Shown: positions 1 to 8,022, counted from the stretch's first letter. The stretch: 64,000 nt of DNA from CAVVYW01 sp963752605 (GCA_963752605.1 CAVVYW010000006.1:744001-808000), one strand, 5' to 3'. Translations and numbers: made by a program. The notes: generated from the sequence alone by a model not told the origin.

Positions 1-1227
1 GAACGCGCCGCGTTCGGAGACGTCGGACTCCCCGAGCTGCTCGGTCTCGTGATGCAGCGCCTCGATGAGGCGCTCGGCCGCGGGCGCAGCGCGCTCTCCC
101 ATCCCGAAGACGGCGACGATCACGTTCTCGGAGAAGAGCTCGAGGATGATGTCGTCCCGCTCTCGAAGGAGCTCGGCGATGCGATGACCGGTCGCACCCG
201 TCCCTCGCACGTCGATCGAGAGCCGGAGCGGGTCCCAGGCGGCGACGCTCTGGCGGCCGGCGAGGCGCTCGTCGAGGACGTCGAGGCCTGGGATCTCGCG
301 GATTCGCTCTCTCGTCTCGGCGAGAGTGGCGATGGTCTCGGTGAGCAGCTCCTGGCCGCGGGTCACCGCGAAGCGGCGCGCGGCGTCGAGGGAGGCGGTG
401 AGCAGCGCGTTCGGGCTGGTCGACTCGACCAGAGTCACCGAGCGATCCACCAGGCCCTCGTCCACCAGCTCCTTGGATCCCAGGTGCAGGATCGCCGACT
501 GGGTGAGGCTGCCGACGATCTTGTGAGTGCTCGAGAGCACCAGGTCGGCGCCGCCCCGAAGAGCCCCCTGAGGTAGATCGTCGTGGAAGTACAGGTGGGA
601 GCCCCAGGCCTCGTCCACCACCAACGGCAGGTCTCGGGCGTGGGCTACCTTCGCCAGCTCCTCGACGCGCGCGACCGCGCCGAAATAGGTAGGGGAGACG
701 ACCATCGCCGCCTCGGCATCCGGCGCGTCCCCAAGCGCCTGATCGAGTGCGTCGGGCGTGACGCAATGGGCGATGCCGAGCTCCGGATCGATCTCAGGCG
801 CGACGAACGATGGACGCAGGCCCGAGAGAACCAGCCCGTCGACGGTGGAGGAGTGGACGTTTCGCTGCACGACCACCCGGCCCCGGTGGGGAGGACCGGT
901 CCGCGTGGTGTCCCGGGCATGCGCGAACGTCATGCAGATGGCGTGGTTCCCTCCGGATGCGCCGTTCAGGAGGAACCAGCTGCGCTCCGCCCCCCAGGCC
1001 TCCGCGGCGAGCTGCTGCGCTTGCTGAAAGGGCGTGGGCTCCGGGCCGACGTCGATGCCCTCGATTCCGCCCGGGACGTCGTGTGCGATGGCCGCGGCAC
1101 CCAGAGTCTCGATCAGCTCCGGGGCGGCGTCCGTTCCCTTATGGCCCGGGACGTGGAAGCGGCCGGGGTTCCGCGCGACGTAGGCGGCCAGCGCGTCGAG
1201 GTACGGCACTTCGGATTGGTCGGTCAA
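1..1227 (-). CDS. PLP-dependent Orn/Lys/Arg decarboxylase family protein (partial, C-terminus beyond window)
   Basis: Open on the minus strand from a TTG at 1227 to base 1, about 409 codons with no stop, so the C-terminus lies outside the window. Fold-type I PLP enzyme of the Orn/Lys/Arg decarboxylase family, which turns basic amino acids into polyamines. Visible signatures are HVPGHK at residues 25-30, a VVDEAWGSH segment carrying the PLP-pyridine aspartate, and an SSTHK motif near residue 220 with the Schiff-base lysine. An AGGGG lies just upstream of the TTG; another in-frame TTG at 1272 would add 15 residues. Substrate (Arg, Lys or Orn) cannot be told from sequence. The polyamine uptake and catabolism genes a few kb away make a polyamine role plausible, but that is inference. 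Confidence 0.85.
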   Translation of the reverse strand, partial: MTDQSEVPYLDALAAYVARNPGRFHVPGHKGTDAAPELIETLGAAAIAHDVPGGIEGIDVGPEPTPFQQAQQLAAEAWGAERSWFLLNGASGGNHAICMTFAHARDTTRTGPPHRGRVVVQRNVHSSTVDGLVLSGLRPSFVAPEIDPELGIAHCVTPDALDQALGDAPDAEAAMVVSPTYFGAVARVEELAKVAHARDLPLVVDEAWGSHLYFHDDLPQGALRGGADLVLSSTHKIVGSLTQSAILHLGSKELVDEGLVDRSVTLVESTSPNALLTASLDAARRFAVTRGQELLTETIATLAETRERIREIPGLDVLDERLAGRQSVAAWDPLRLSIDVRGTGATGHRIAELLRERDDIILELFSENVIVAVFGMGERAAPAAERLIEALHHETEQLGESDVSERGAF

Positions 1228-1366
1228 GCCCCTGGAACCTAACTGGCCGGTGGCTGCGGCTGGGTCATGCAAGGCGGGGAAGGACGGCCAGGGGGAGAAG
1301 GAAACCGGCCGCCCTTACCGCCCGCCTGCGCCGAGGCTAAGCCCGGCGAAGACGAGGCGCATTTGT

Positions 1367-1405
1367 GGGCGGGCGCCGGAGTAGGGGGTCTCCGAACGCC
1401 CGCCC
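1367..1405 (-). other. Strong nested hairpin with five-C apical loop
   Basis: A 9-bp perfect outer stem (1367-1375 with 1397-1405) encloses a second 5-bp stem, CGGAG/CTCCG, and on the minus strand ends in the apical loop ACCCCCTA. The TAGGGGG at 1450-1444 (minus strand) is exactly complementary to the CCCCCTA of this loop, so a pseudoknot is possible. It lies about 75 nt downstream of the small minus-strand gene. No T-tract follows, so it is not a classical terminator. It could be a 3' UTR or a small RNA. The rest of 1228-1478 shows nothing I can name. Confidence 0.3.
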
Positions 1406-1478
1406 GCTGCCTCGACTCAAGTTTGCGGGTACCCCGCCTTCAGCCCCCTAAACACGACAATCCGTGCAGACGCGGTGC

Positions 1479-1688
1479 TCAGCGCTTCGCCGCGACGGCC
1501 CGCTGCAGTTGGGCCTTGTTCATGCTGGAACGGGACCTGGACTGTCCCGAACGGGCCCGGTTCTTGTTCACCGTGCGCGCAGCCATTTCCTTGGCACGCC
1601 CCGCCGAGGCGCCTCCTTGTCCTTGGTTGCTTCTGCGGCCAGCGGTACCCGCTGCGGCGAAGCCGAAACCGGTCGAGCATGCGACCAT
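1479..1688 (-). CDS. Small basic protein resembling ChaB/plasmid-stabilisation-like stress proteins, possibly truncated
   Basis: 69 codons from an ATG at 1688. The C-terminal half reads AGRAKEMAARTVNKNRAR and then SSMNKAQLQRAV. This resembles a family of small actinobacterial and rhizobial proteins that carry an AxEIAARTVNK helix followed by a Rho/SAP-like RSKMNKxxLxxAL motif. In the relatives I recall, about 35 residues separate the two motifs; here they almost touch, so the linker seems deleted. The first 30 residues are low-complexity and show no homology, and a degraded or frame-shifted N-terminus is possible. It is divergent from the sigma factor gene. Function unknown; such proteins are often stress-associated. 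Confidence 0.5.
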   Translation of the reverse strand: MVACSTGFGFAAAGTAGRRSNQGQGGASAGRAKEMAARTVNKNRARSGQSRSRSSMNKAQLQRAVAAKR

Positions 1689-1704
1689 CGGTACGCCCCG
1701 ACGC

Positions 1705-1729
1705 GTTTGGCGATCGAGGCCACGGGTAA
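1705..1729 (+). promoter_or_regulatory. SigF/SigB-type promoter of the sigma factor gene
   Basis: GTTT (1705-1708), 15-nt spacer, GGGTAA (1724-1729). This matches the GTTT-N14-17-GGGTAA/T pattern of SigB/SigF-family promoters in Bacillus, Mycobacterium and Streptomyces. Predicted start of transcription is near 1736, about 40 nt before the first possible start codon of the sigma gene, which implies autoregulation. Confidence 0.6.
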
Positions 1730-1774
1730 CTAGATTGGCCGGGAGAGTTATTCGCGGCCTGCGCAAAGCGGGAG

Positions 1775-2614
1775 ATGTGGGAGCCGGTGCCGCGCCGGCA
1801 TGGTGATATGGAGGAGTCTGTCTCGAGCTCAAGTGAGAGTGCCCAGACGCCGTCCCCCGGGCCGGAGGAGCAGCTCGCGGATGAGCGAAAGCTCCTGGAG
1901 CGCTACGCCAAGGAGGAGTCACCGGCGTTGCGCGAGGAGCTGGTCGAGCGTTTCATGCCTCTCGCGCGGCGGCTGGCGGCGCGCTACGCGGGCGGCGCCG
2001 AGCCGTTCGACGACCTGGTTCAGGTTGCGAGCGTTGGGCTGGTCAAGGCGATCGACCGCTTCGATCCTGAGCGAGGCACCGCCTTCTCCACCTTCGCCGT
2101 CCCCACCATCCTCGGGGAGCTCAAGCGCCACTTCCGCGACCGCGGCTGGTCGGTACATGTCCCGCGAGACGTCCAGGAACGGATCCTCAAGGTGGAGCGC
2201 GCCCTGGCAGAGCTGCCGGCTCGGCTCGGCCATCCGCCGACCGTCCACGAGATCGCTGAGAGCATCGAGGCCACCGACGAGGAGGTGTTGGAGGCGATGC
2301 ACGCGGCGCAGGGGCATCACGCCGTGTCACTGGACGCATCGGCCGCAATGGCCGACGGGGACGAGCCGACGCCCCTCGGGGAGAGGATCGGCTCCGAGGA
2401 CCTCTCATTCGAGACCGTCGAATACGGCGCAGCCATCGGGCCGGTACTCGAGGAGATCTCCGAGCGCGATCGCCTGGTGCTGCACCTGCGGTTCGTCGAG
2501 GACATGACGCAGAGCGAGATCGCCGACAAGGTCGGCGTCTCGCAGATGCATGTATCCCGCATCCTGCGGGCGACGATCGATCGCCTCCGCGACGCGATTC
2601 CCGAGGAGAAATAG
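1775..2614 (+). CDS. RNA polymerase sigma factor, SigB/SigF/SigG family
   Basis: 279 residues from ATG 1775; an in-frame ATG at 1808 would give 268. Neither has a good ribosome site, so the start is open. Region 2 lies at about 60-125 (FMPLARRLAARY, then FDDLVQVASVGLVKAIDRFD and the STFAVPTILGELKRHFRD stretch). Region 3 follows with VHVPRDVQERI, and region 4 at about 225-276 has the helix-turn-helix SQSEIADKVGVSQMHVSR-type motif (TQSEIADKVGVSQMHVSR here). There is no region 1.1, as expected for group 3 SigF-type factors that direct general-stress or stationary-phase genes. It converges on a minus-strand pair encoding the anti-sigma kinase and STAS antagonist, its likely partner-switch regulators, and has a SigF-like promoter in front. 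Confidence 0.92.
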   Translation: MWEPVPRRHGDMEESVSSSSESAQTPSPGPEEQLADERKLLERYAKEESPALREELVERFMPLARRLAARYAGGAEPFDDLVQVASVGLVKAIDRFDPERGTAFSTFAVPTILGELKRHFRDRGWSVHVPRDVQERILKVERALAELPARLGHPPTVHEIAESIEATDEEVLEAMHAAQGHHAVSLDASAAMADGDEPTPLGERIGSEDLSFETVEYGAAIGPVLEEISERDRLVLHLRFVEDMTQSEIADKVGVSQMHVSRILRATIDRLRDAIPEEK

Positions 2615-2642
2615 CGCCCGTCCGCGGCGGCGCCGCCGGTCG

Positions 2643-3461
2643 CTAGGTGGCGACCTCGAAGACCAGGAACTCCGCCGGCTCGCCGTCGGGGGTCTCGCCC
2701 TTGGCAACCTCCATCGATCGAGCGAGGTTGCGAAGCGAGCCGGCCCCGGGCACGTCCATGTCGGCGAGGAGCCGGTCGCCGGCGCCCTTGACCAGTGGGC
2801 CGACCCGCACGTCCAGCGTGCCGTCGCCGTCCTTGAGCGAGATGCCGAGGACGCCCTCGTAGAAGTCGCCTGCCCGCCTCGCGGAAACGGCGTCGCCGAG
2901 CAGCACCGTGTCGGACAGACGCTCTACGGAGAACTCGGCGCGGGCGGCCAGAGCCCCGATGACCCTGGCAAGCACGGGCTTGACGAGGGTTCCCGGGGTG
3001 ATCGCCATCTCGAGCTCCTCGGCCATCTCCTCCGGTGGACCGTCGCCGTTCTCGCTTCTCTCACGATCGAAGGCGAAGTGGACCGTCGTGCGCGTTCCCT
3101 CGCCGGCTCCGCCCCTGATCTCAAAGCTGTCCGAGAGCGAGGCGATCAGCGGCAACCCAAGTCCCAGAGACACCTCTCCGGACGGGTTTGGCCGCGGCTC
3201 GAAGCCATGGCCGTAGTCGCGGATCGCGATCTCGACTCCCTCGTCGCTGGGGACCGCGGTCACCTCCAGCGGGCCCGACTCGTTCTCCCCGTACGCATGA
3301 AGGACGACGTTGTTGGCGGCCTCGGTCACCACGGTCTTGATGTCGGCGATCCGCCCCTCCGAGAGCCCGAGCGCCTCGCCCAGTCCCGCCACGGCCTGCC
3401 TGACCACCAGGACGTTCTCGGCCTTCGCCGGCAGCACGAGGCGGAGGTCGGGGCCGCTCAC
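2643..3461 (-). CDS. Anti-sigma factor serine kinase, RsbW/SpoIIAB-like, with duplicated C-terminal domain
   Basis: 272 residues, about twice the length of RsbW. Residues 1-140 form a GHKL ATPase: N-box EAANNVVLHAYG (48-58), G1 box RDYGHGF (81-87) and GLGLPLI (100-106). Such proteins hold a SigF-type factor inactive and phosphorylate the STAS antagonist. Residues 150-272 contain a helix-rich segment (PVLARVIGALAARAEFSVERLSD) that looks like a degenerate copy of the N-terminal helices but lacks N and G boxes. The start overlaps the stop of the upstream STAS gene by ATGA (3458-3461), so the two are translationally coupled. It ends 29 bp from the convergent sigma factor gene. Confidence 0.88.
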   Translation of the reverse strand: MSGPDLRLVLPAKAENVLVVRQAVAGLGEALGLSEGRIADIKTVVTEAANNVVLHAYGENESGPLEVTAVPSDEGVEIAIRDYGHGFEPRPNPSGEVSLGLGLPLIASLSDSFEIRGGAGEGTRTTVHFAFDRERSENGDGPPEEMAEELEMAITPGTLVKPVLARVIGALAARAEFSVERLSDTVLLGDAVSARRAGDFYEGVLGISLKDGDGTLDVRVGPLVKGAGDRLLADMDVPGAGSLRNLARSMEVAKGETPDGEPAEFLVFEVAT

Positions 3462-3832
3462 GAGTCGGCCCGTTCGAGGCTGTTAGAGGCCGCGGCCATG
3501 GCCTCGTCACGCCCGAAGTGAACGGGCAGCTCCGCTCGGAGACCGGTTATCTCGAGCACACGGCCCACCGAGTCGTCTCCACCCGGATGGGCTACCGCGA
3601 AGCCCAGCCCGGCGTCATCGGCCCTGCGGCGGGCGTCCAGGATGGCGCCCAGAACCGATGAGTCGACGAAGGTGGCGCGCGAGAGATCCACCACCACGGC
3701 GTCACTCTCCGCGATCAGGTTGCCGAGTCGCCGCCGCAACTCGGGGGCGGTGCTGAGGTCGTGCTCGCCGCTGATTGAAAGCACTGCCAATCCTGCCTCT
3801 GTTCGCTCGAGCGCGATCTCCCCAGTGCGCAC
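3458..3832 (-). CDS. STAS-domain anti-sigma factor antagonist (RsbV/SpoIIAA-like)
   Basis: 124 residues, the usual size of RsbV-type proteins. The motif ATFVDSSVLGAIL holds the predicted phospho-acceptor serine at about 58. When unphosphorylated it binds the anti-sigma kinase and frees the sigma factor. It is first in a two-gene unit with the kinase. Upstream on the minus strand there is a GTTT at 3867-3864 followed by GAGGTAG, a poor match to the promoter seen before the sigma gene; I do not count it as a feature. Confidence 0.88.
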   Translation of the reverse strand: MRTGEIALERTEAGLAVLSISGEHDLSTAPELRRRLGNLIAESDAVVVDLSRATFVDSSVLGAILDARRRADDAGLGFAVAHPGGDDSVGRVLEITGLRAELPVHFGRDEAMAAASNSLERADS

Positions 3833-3877
3833 TCCCCGAAACTACCTCCAATCAGGGGCGCTCAAACCTGGCATCGC

Positions 3878-4699
3878 TTAGATATCCGGTTCTGGCTGGA
3901 TCGCGGTCATCCGCTCGGCACGCCGCTGTTGCCAGATCACCGCCGCGATCGCGATCAGCGTCAGCAGGAAGAGCATCGTCGCCAGCACGTTGACCTGCAC
4001 GGGGATCCCCCGGAGGTGTGCGCCGAAGACGAAGATGGGGAACGTCTCAGTCGTTCCCTTGTTGAAGTCGGAGACGATGAAGTCGTCCACCGAGAGGGCG
4101 AACGCGAGCAGGGCCGCGGCGAGAACCCCGGGGGCGAGAAGTGGCAGGGTCACATAGCGGAAGGTCCCCACAGGGGTGGCGCCCAAATCCGCGGCGGCCT
4201 CCTCGAGGCTGCGGTCGAAGCCGATCAGCCGTGAGCGAACCACGACCACCACGAAACTGATCGAGAACAAGATGTGGGCGATCAGCAGGCTCGTGAAGCC
4301 GAGCGGGACCGAGTAGATCAGGAACATCGAGAGCAGGGCCGCACCGATGACGATCTCAGGCGTCGCCATCGGGAGCACAATCAGGAGATTCGCCGTCCGC
4401 CGCCCGAAGAACTGGTGACGCACCAGGGCCATCGCCATCAGCGTGCCGATCGCGGTCGAGGCCAGGGTCGAGAGGAGGGCCAGCCTGAGGGAGGTCAGCA
4501 TGGCGTCGTTGAGGTCCGGAACCGAGAAGGCGTTCTGCCAGTACTCGAGAGTGAAGCCGTGGTCGATCGCGAACAGGAGGCGGTCCCTCGGCGGGGCGTC
4601 GGCAAACGAGAACACCGCGATCACGACGATGGGGACCAGCATGTAGGCCACCGCGAACCCGGCGTAGATGTTCAGGGCGTGCTCCCGCAGCCACTTCAT
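3878..4699 (-). CDS. potC: Spermidine/putrescine ABC transporter permease, PotC-like
   Basis: 273 residues with about six membrane helices. The permease EAA loop reads EAAADLGATPVGTFRYVTLP at about 182-201, followed by the ABC-permease helix with a conserved SVDDF, typical of PotC. Inner-membrane channel half for polyamine import. Last gene of a four-gene minus-strand operon in the order potA, potD, potB, potC. The ATG lies 3 nt after the potB stop, with GAGGAG about 7 nt upstream inside the end of potB. Confidence 0.9.
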   Translation of the reverse strand: MKWLREHALNIYAGFAVAYMLVPIVVIAVFSFADAPPRDRLLFAIDHGFTLEYWQNAFSVPDLNDAMLTSLRLALLSTLASTAIGTLMAMALVRHQFFGRRTANLLIVLPMATPEIVIGAALLSMFLIYSVPLGFTSLLIAHILFSISFVVVVVRSRLIGFDRSLEEAAADLGATPVGTFRYVTLPLLAPGVLAAALLAFALSVDDFIVSDFNKGTTETFPIFVFGAHLRGIPVQVNVLATMLFLLTLIAIAAVIWQQRRAERMTAIQPEPDI

Positions 4700-4702
4700 C
4701 GT

Positions 4703-5671
4703 CTACTCCTCAGGCTCCTCTCCGACGAACGCCTCTGTGCCGGCGACCCGGATGTAGATGAGGACCGCGACCAGAACCGCCGCCATCATCAGAAACGAGA
4801 GGGCGGCGGCCTCCGGATAGTTGCTCTCCTCCAGGTAGGTGGACTGGATCTTGTTGCCGATCATCGTGTTGGCGGCGCCCCCGAGGAACTCCGCGTTGAT
4901 GTAGTCGCCGAATGCCGGGATGAAGGTGAGCAGGACGCCGGCGACCACCCCCGGCATCGTCAGCGGCAGCGTCACCCGCACGAAGGCGTGCCTGGCGGAC
5001 GCGTAGAGATCCTTCGCCGCCTCGATCAAGCTGCGGTCGATCCGCTCCAGGCTGGCGTAGATGGGCAGGATCATGAACGGCAGGAAGTTGTAGGTGAGCC
5101 CCGCGATCACAGCCCCGCCCGTGGCGAGGACCCGCCCGTCCTCCGGGACGACCCCGATGAACTTGAGCGCGTCCACGATCGGGCTCGCGTCGGCGAGGAT
5201 CGTCTCCCAGGCGATCGTCCGGATCAGGTACGTGGTGAAGAACGGTGCGATCACCGCGAACAGCAGGAACACTCGCCAGCGCGGGCTGACCTTGATCGCG
5301 ATCGCGTAGGCCAGCGGATAGGCGATCAGCAGGGCCAGGATCGTCGCCGCGCCCGCGTAGAAGAAAGTCCGGGTGATCTGCTCGCCCCTGCCCTCGAGCG
5401 CGTCGGCGTAGTTGGAGAAGTCCCAACTGAAGGTGAACCCCTCGGGCGTGTTGGGGATGCCCGAGCGCAGCGACATCTCACCCATGAAGTACATGGGGAC
5501 GACGAAGAAGAGGATGAGCCAGATCGCGCCGGGCGCGAGCAGCGCGTAGGGAACGAGCCGCCGCCGCCGCCTCGTTCCCTCGCGACTTACGAGATCAGCC
5601 AGAGACGACCTCCTGGAAGGCCTCCTCGACCTCCGCGACGTCCTCCGGGTCACCCGGCGGATTTGGATCAT
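4703..5671 (-). CDS. potB: Spermidine/putrescine ABC transporter permease, PotB-like
   Basis: 322 codons from ATG 5671. The first 25 or so residues are almost all Arg, Ser and Thr and are read out of frame through the acidic C-terminus of potD, so the real start is probably later. No ATG, GTG or TTG lies between the potD stop and the conserved LVPYALLAPG. A CTG at 5602, just before the potD stop, has AGGAGG (5614-5609) six nt upstream and may be the true start. EAA motif: EAAKDLYASARHAFVRVTLP, then IPAFGDYI. It pairs with PotC in the membrane. Confidence 0.85.
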   Translation of the reverse strand: MIQIRRVTRRTSRRSRRPSRRSSLADLVSREGTRRRRRLVPYALLAPGAIWLILFFVVPMYFMGEMSLRSGIPNTPEGFTFSWDFSNYADALEGRGEQITRTFFYAGAATILALLIAYPLAYAIAIKVSPRWRVFLLFAVIAPFFTTYLIRTIAWETILADASPIVDALKFIGVVPEDGRVLATGGAVIAGLTYNFLPFMILPIYASLERIDRSLIEAAKDLYASARHAFVRVTLPLTMPGVVAGVLLTFIPAFGDYINAEFLGGAANTMIGNKIQSTYLEESNYPEAAALSFLMMAAVLVAVLIYIRVAGTEAFVGEEPEE

Positions 5672-6746
5672 CGGAGCACCCTTCGATGTCCTGCTCCGTC
5701 GGGAAGATCAGCGGGTCGTTGCCCAGCTTCGGGTCCCGCTGCTTGAGGATGTCCTGGACGCCGGCAACGGGGGTCACGTAGGTCACGTACTCCGCGATGT
5801 CGGCCGCCACCTCGGGCCGATACGCGAAGTTCATGAACGCGAGCGCCGCCGCGGTGTTGGGGGCGCCGATGGGAACGACCATCTGGTCGAAGAAGAGGTC
5901 GCACCCGTCGGTGGGCCTGCGCCACTCGACGCCCTCCCGTCCGATCAGCGAGGCGTCGCCGGACCATCCGATCGCGGCGACGATGTTGCCGCTGGTCAGG
6001 TCCTCGGTGTACTCATTCCCGGTGAACTGGCGGATCTGCCCGGAGTCGCGGGCCTGGCGGAGCTTCTCGATCGCCGCCAGCCAGTCCTCCTTGGTCGCCT
6101 CGTTGGGGTCGATCCCCTCGCTCTGCAGGACCAGGGGCACGGTGTCGCGCATCTCGGTCAGCATCGTCACCTTGCCCTTGTACTTGGGGTCGAAGAGGTC
6201 CGAGACGGTCTCGATCTCCGGAGCCTGGTTCGTGTCGACCCAGATGCCAGTCTGACCGCCCTGCCACGGGATCGAGAACTTCCGATCGGGATCCACCGAC
6301 GACTCCTCGAACTGCGGGAGGATGTTGTCGAAGACCGTCTGCAGGTCGTCGTGGTTGAGCTCCTGCAGGTAGCCCAGGTCGTACATCCGCTTCGCCATCC
6401 AGTCGGTGACGACGAACAGGCTGCGACCGCCGGCCTCGCCCTGATCGAGCTGCGGCTTCAGCTTGTTGAAGAAGACCACGTTGTCGTTGACGTCCTCCTT
6501 GTAGTCGGTGGTGACGCCGGTCTCCTCCTGGAACTCCGCCACGCTGCCCTTGGCGCCCGGGTCGATGTAGCCCGGCCAATTCGAGATCAGCACATCGCCG
6601 GACGGGGTCCCGCCCTCCGCGGTCTGGACGTCCGAGTCGCCGCTCCCGCCGACCTCGTCGTCGTCACCCCCGCAAGCGCTCAACGCGAGCGCCGCCGCAA
6701 GCGCGGCGACGGCCGCCATCATGCTCCTAAGTCTCGTCTTGCTCAT
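5595..6746 (-). CDS. potD: Spermidine/putrescine-binding lipoprotein, PotD-like
   Basis: 383 residues from ATG 6746, which has AAGGAGG eight nt upstream; a longer reading from 6839 has no support. Signal peptide with lipobox LSAC, predicted lipidated Cys at 25, then an acidic linker. The mature part starts with LISNWPGYIDPG, the PotD/PotF N-terminal strand, and has the type-II periplasmic-binding-protein pattern (FNKLKPQL, IPWQGGQTGIWVD, NIVAAIGWSGDA). It captures polyamine outside the membrane for PotBC. The ribosome site and start codon overlap the end of potA by 20 nt. Confidence 0.92.
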   Translation of the reverse strand: MSKTRLRSMMAAVAALAAALALSACGGDDDEVGGSGDSDVQTAEGGTPSGDVLISNWPGYIDPGAKGSVAEFQEETGVTTDYKEDVNDNVVFFNKLKPQLDQGEAGGRSLFVVTDWMAKRMYDLGYLQELNHDDLQTVFDNILPQFEESSVDPDRKFSIPWQGGQTGIWVDTNQAPEIETVSDLFDPKYKGKVTMLTEMRDTVPLVLQSEGIDPNEATKEDWLAAIEKLRQARDSGQIRQFTGNEYTEDLTSGNIVAAIGWSGDASLIGREGVEWRRPTDGCDLFFDQMVVPIGAPNTAAALAFMNFAYRPEVAADIAEYVTYVTPVAGVQDILKQRDPKLGNDPLIFPTEQDIEGCSDDPNPPGDPEDVAEVEEAFQEVVSG

Positions 6747-7887
6747 CAGGACTTCCCTCCTTGGTTGCTTGATCGAGCGTTTCGCGTACGAGATGCATGT
6801 GGTCGGGACTCCACCACAGTGACACCTTGGCGCCCCCACCGGGAAGCCGCTGGCGCTGCGCCTCGTCCGTGTTCGGCACCAGCACAGTCATCCGGACGTC
6901 GTCGGGGAGACGGACAATCAGCTGGGTAGTGGTGCCCAGGTAAAGCGAGCTCTCCACCAGGCCGTCGACGCTCGGGTTGTCGCCGGGTCGGGCGCCGTCG
7001 ATCCGCAGCTTCTCGGGCCTCACCACCGCGTAGCAGCGCTCGCCGGGGGATAACCCGTTGACGTCGGTTTGCACGCTGACTCCGCTGTCGAGCTTCACCT
7101 CTCCGCTCGCCCCGCCGGAGCTGACCGTCCCGGGCATCAGGTTGGAGACGCCGATGAAGCCGGCGACGAAGGTCGTAGCGGGCCGCTCATAGACCTCCTC
7201 CGGGTCCGCGACCTGCTCGATCCGGCCGCGATTCATGACCGCGATCCGGTCGGACATCGTCAGCGCCTCCTCCTGGTCGTGGGTGACGTAGATGAAGGTG
7301 ATCCCTACCTCGCGCTGGATCCGCTTCAGCTGGACCTGAAGGCCCTTGCGCAGCTTCAGATCGAGGGCGCCGAGTGGCTCGTCCAGGAGCAGCACCTTGG
7401 GCAGGTTCACGAGGGCCCGCGCGAGCGCGACGCGCTGCTGCTCGCCGCCCGAGAGCTGGGCCGGGCGGCGGTTGGCCTCCGCGGAGAGCCCGACGCGATC
7501 GAGCTCCTCGGAAACCCGCCGCTCGATCTCGGCGGAGTCGACCTTCTTGCGCTTCAGCCCGAAGGCGATGTTGTCCTTGACGCTCAGGTGCGGAAAGAGG
7601 GCGTAGCTCTGGAAAACGGTGTTGGTCGGCCGCTTGTAGGGGGGCAGCCCCGCGACGTCGGCGCCGTCGATCAGCACGGTTCCCTCAGTCGGCTCCTCGA
7701 AGCCGGCCACCATCCGCAGGCTCGTGGTCTTGCCGCAGCCGCTCGGGCCGAGCAGGGTGAAGAACTCCCCGTGCTCGACGGCCTGTGTCAGGTCATCGAC
7801 CGCGGTCAGGTCTCCGAAGCGCTTGGTGACCTCACGCAGTTCGACGCTGGGTGTCCCAGTGTCGCCCCGGCTCGCTGGTGCCTCCAA
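6727..7887 (-). CDS. potA: Spermidine/putrescine ABC transporter ATP-binding protein, PotA-like
   Basis: 386 residues from TTG 7887, with AGGAGG five nt upstream. Walker A GPSGCGKT at 47-54, Q-loop in the TVFQSYALFPH stretch, signature LSGGEQQRVALARAL, Walker B LLLDEPLGALD and H-loop YVTHDQEEAL. The last 120 residues form the TOBE domain usual for PotA/MalK-type ATPases. It energises PotBC. First gene of the import operon and divergent from the polyamine-catabolic operon that starts at 8023, so uptake and degradation share one control region. Confidence 0.93.
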   Translation of the reverse strand: MEAPASRGDTGTPSVELREVTKRFGDLTAVDDLTQAVEHGEFFTLLGPSGCGKTTSLRMVAGFEEPTEGTVLIDGADVAGLPPYKRPTNTVFQSYALFPHLSVKDNIAFGLKRKKVDSAEIERRVSEELDRVGLSAEANRRPAQLSGGEQQRVALARALVNLPKVLLLDEPLGALDLKLRKGLQVQLKRIQREVGITFIYVTHDQEEALTMSDRIAVMNRGRIEQVADPEEVYERPATTFVAGFIGVSNLMPGTVSSGGASGEVKLDSGVSVQTDVNGLSPGERCYAVVRPEKLRIDGARPGDNPSVDGLVESSLYLGTTTQLIVRLPDDVRMTVLVPNTDEAQRQRLPGGGAKVSLWWSPDHMHLVRETLDQATKEGSPDEQDET

Positions 7888-7985
7888 GCTCTCCTCCTGT
7901 TCGTCGAACGCGCTGGCCGTCCGTGGCCAGTTGTCTCAAGCTTGACCGAAATCTCGCTTGCGGAGGGTCGGATTCGGGTCTAGGT

Positions 7986-7993
7986 TTGTACAA
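7986..7993. promoter_or_regulatory. Candidate operator palindrome TTGTACAA in the divergent pot/catabolic control region
   Basis: TTGTACAA is a perfect 8-nt palindrome in an AT-richer patch, 30 nt before the aminotransferase start and about 100 nt before potA. As TTGTACAACTG it matches all but the last base of the TNGTNNNACNA half-consensus of FadR-type GntR regulators. Nothing else in 7888-8022 looks like an operator. No regulator gene is adjacent. Confidence 0.25.
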
Positions 7994-8022
7994 CTGTAGA
8001 ACCAAGCAAGGAGGCTGGAAGA

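Noticed and set aside
3842..3867. SigF-type promoter before the STAS antagonist gene
   Set aside because: GTTT is present, but the -10 reads GAGGTAG at a poor spacing; too weak to list as a feature.
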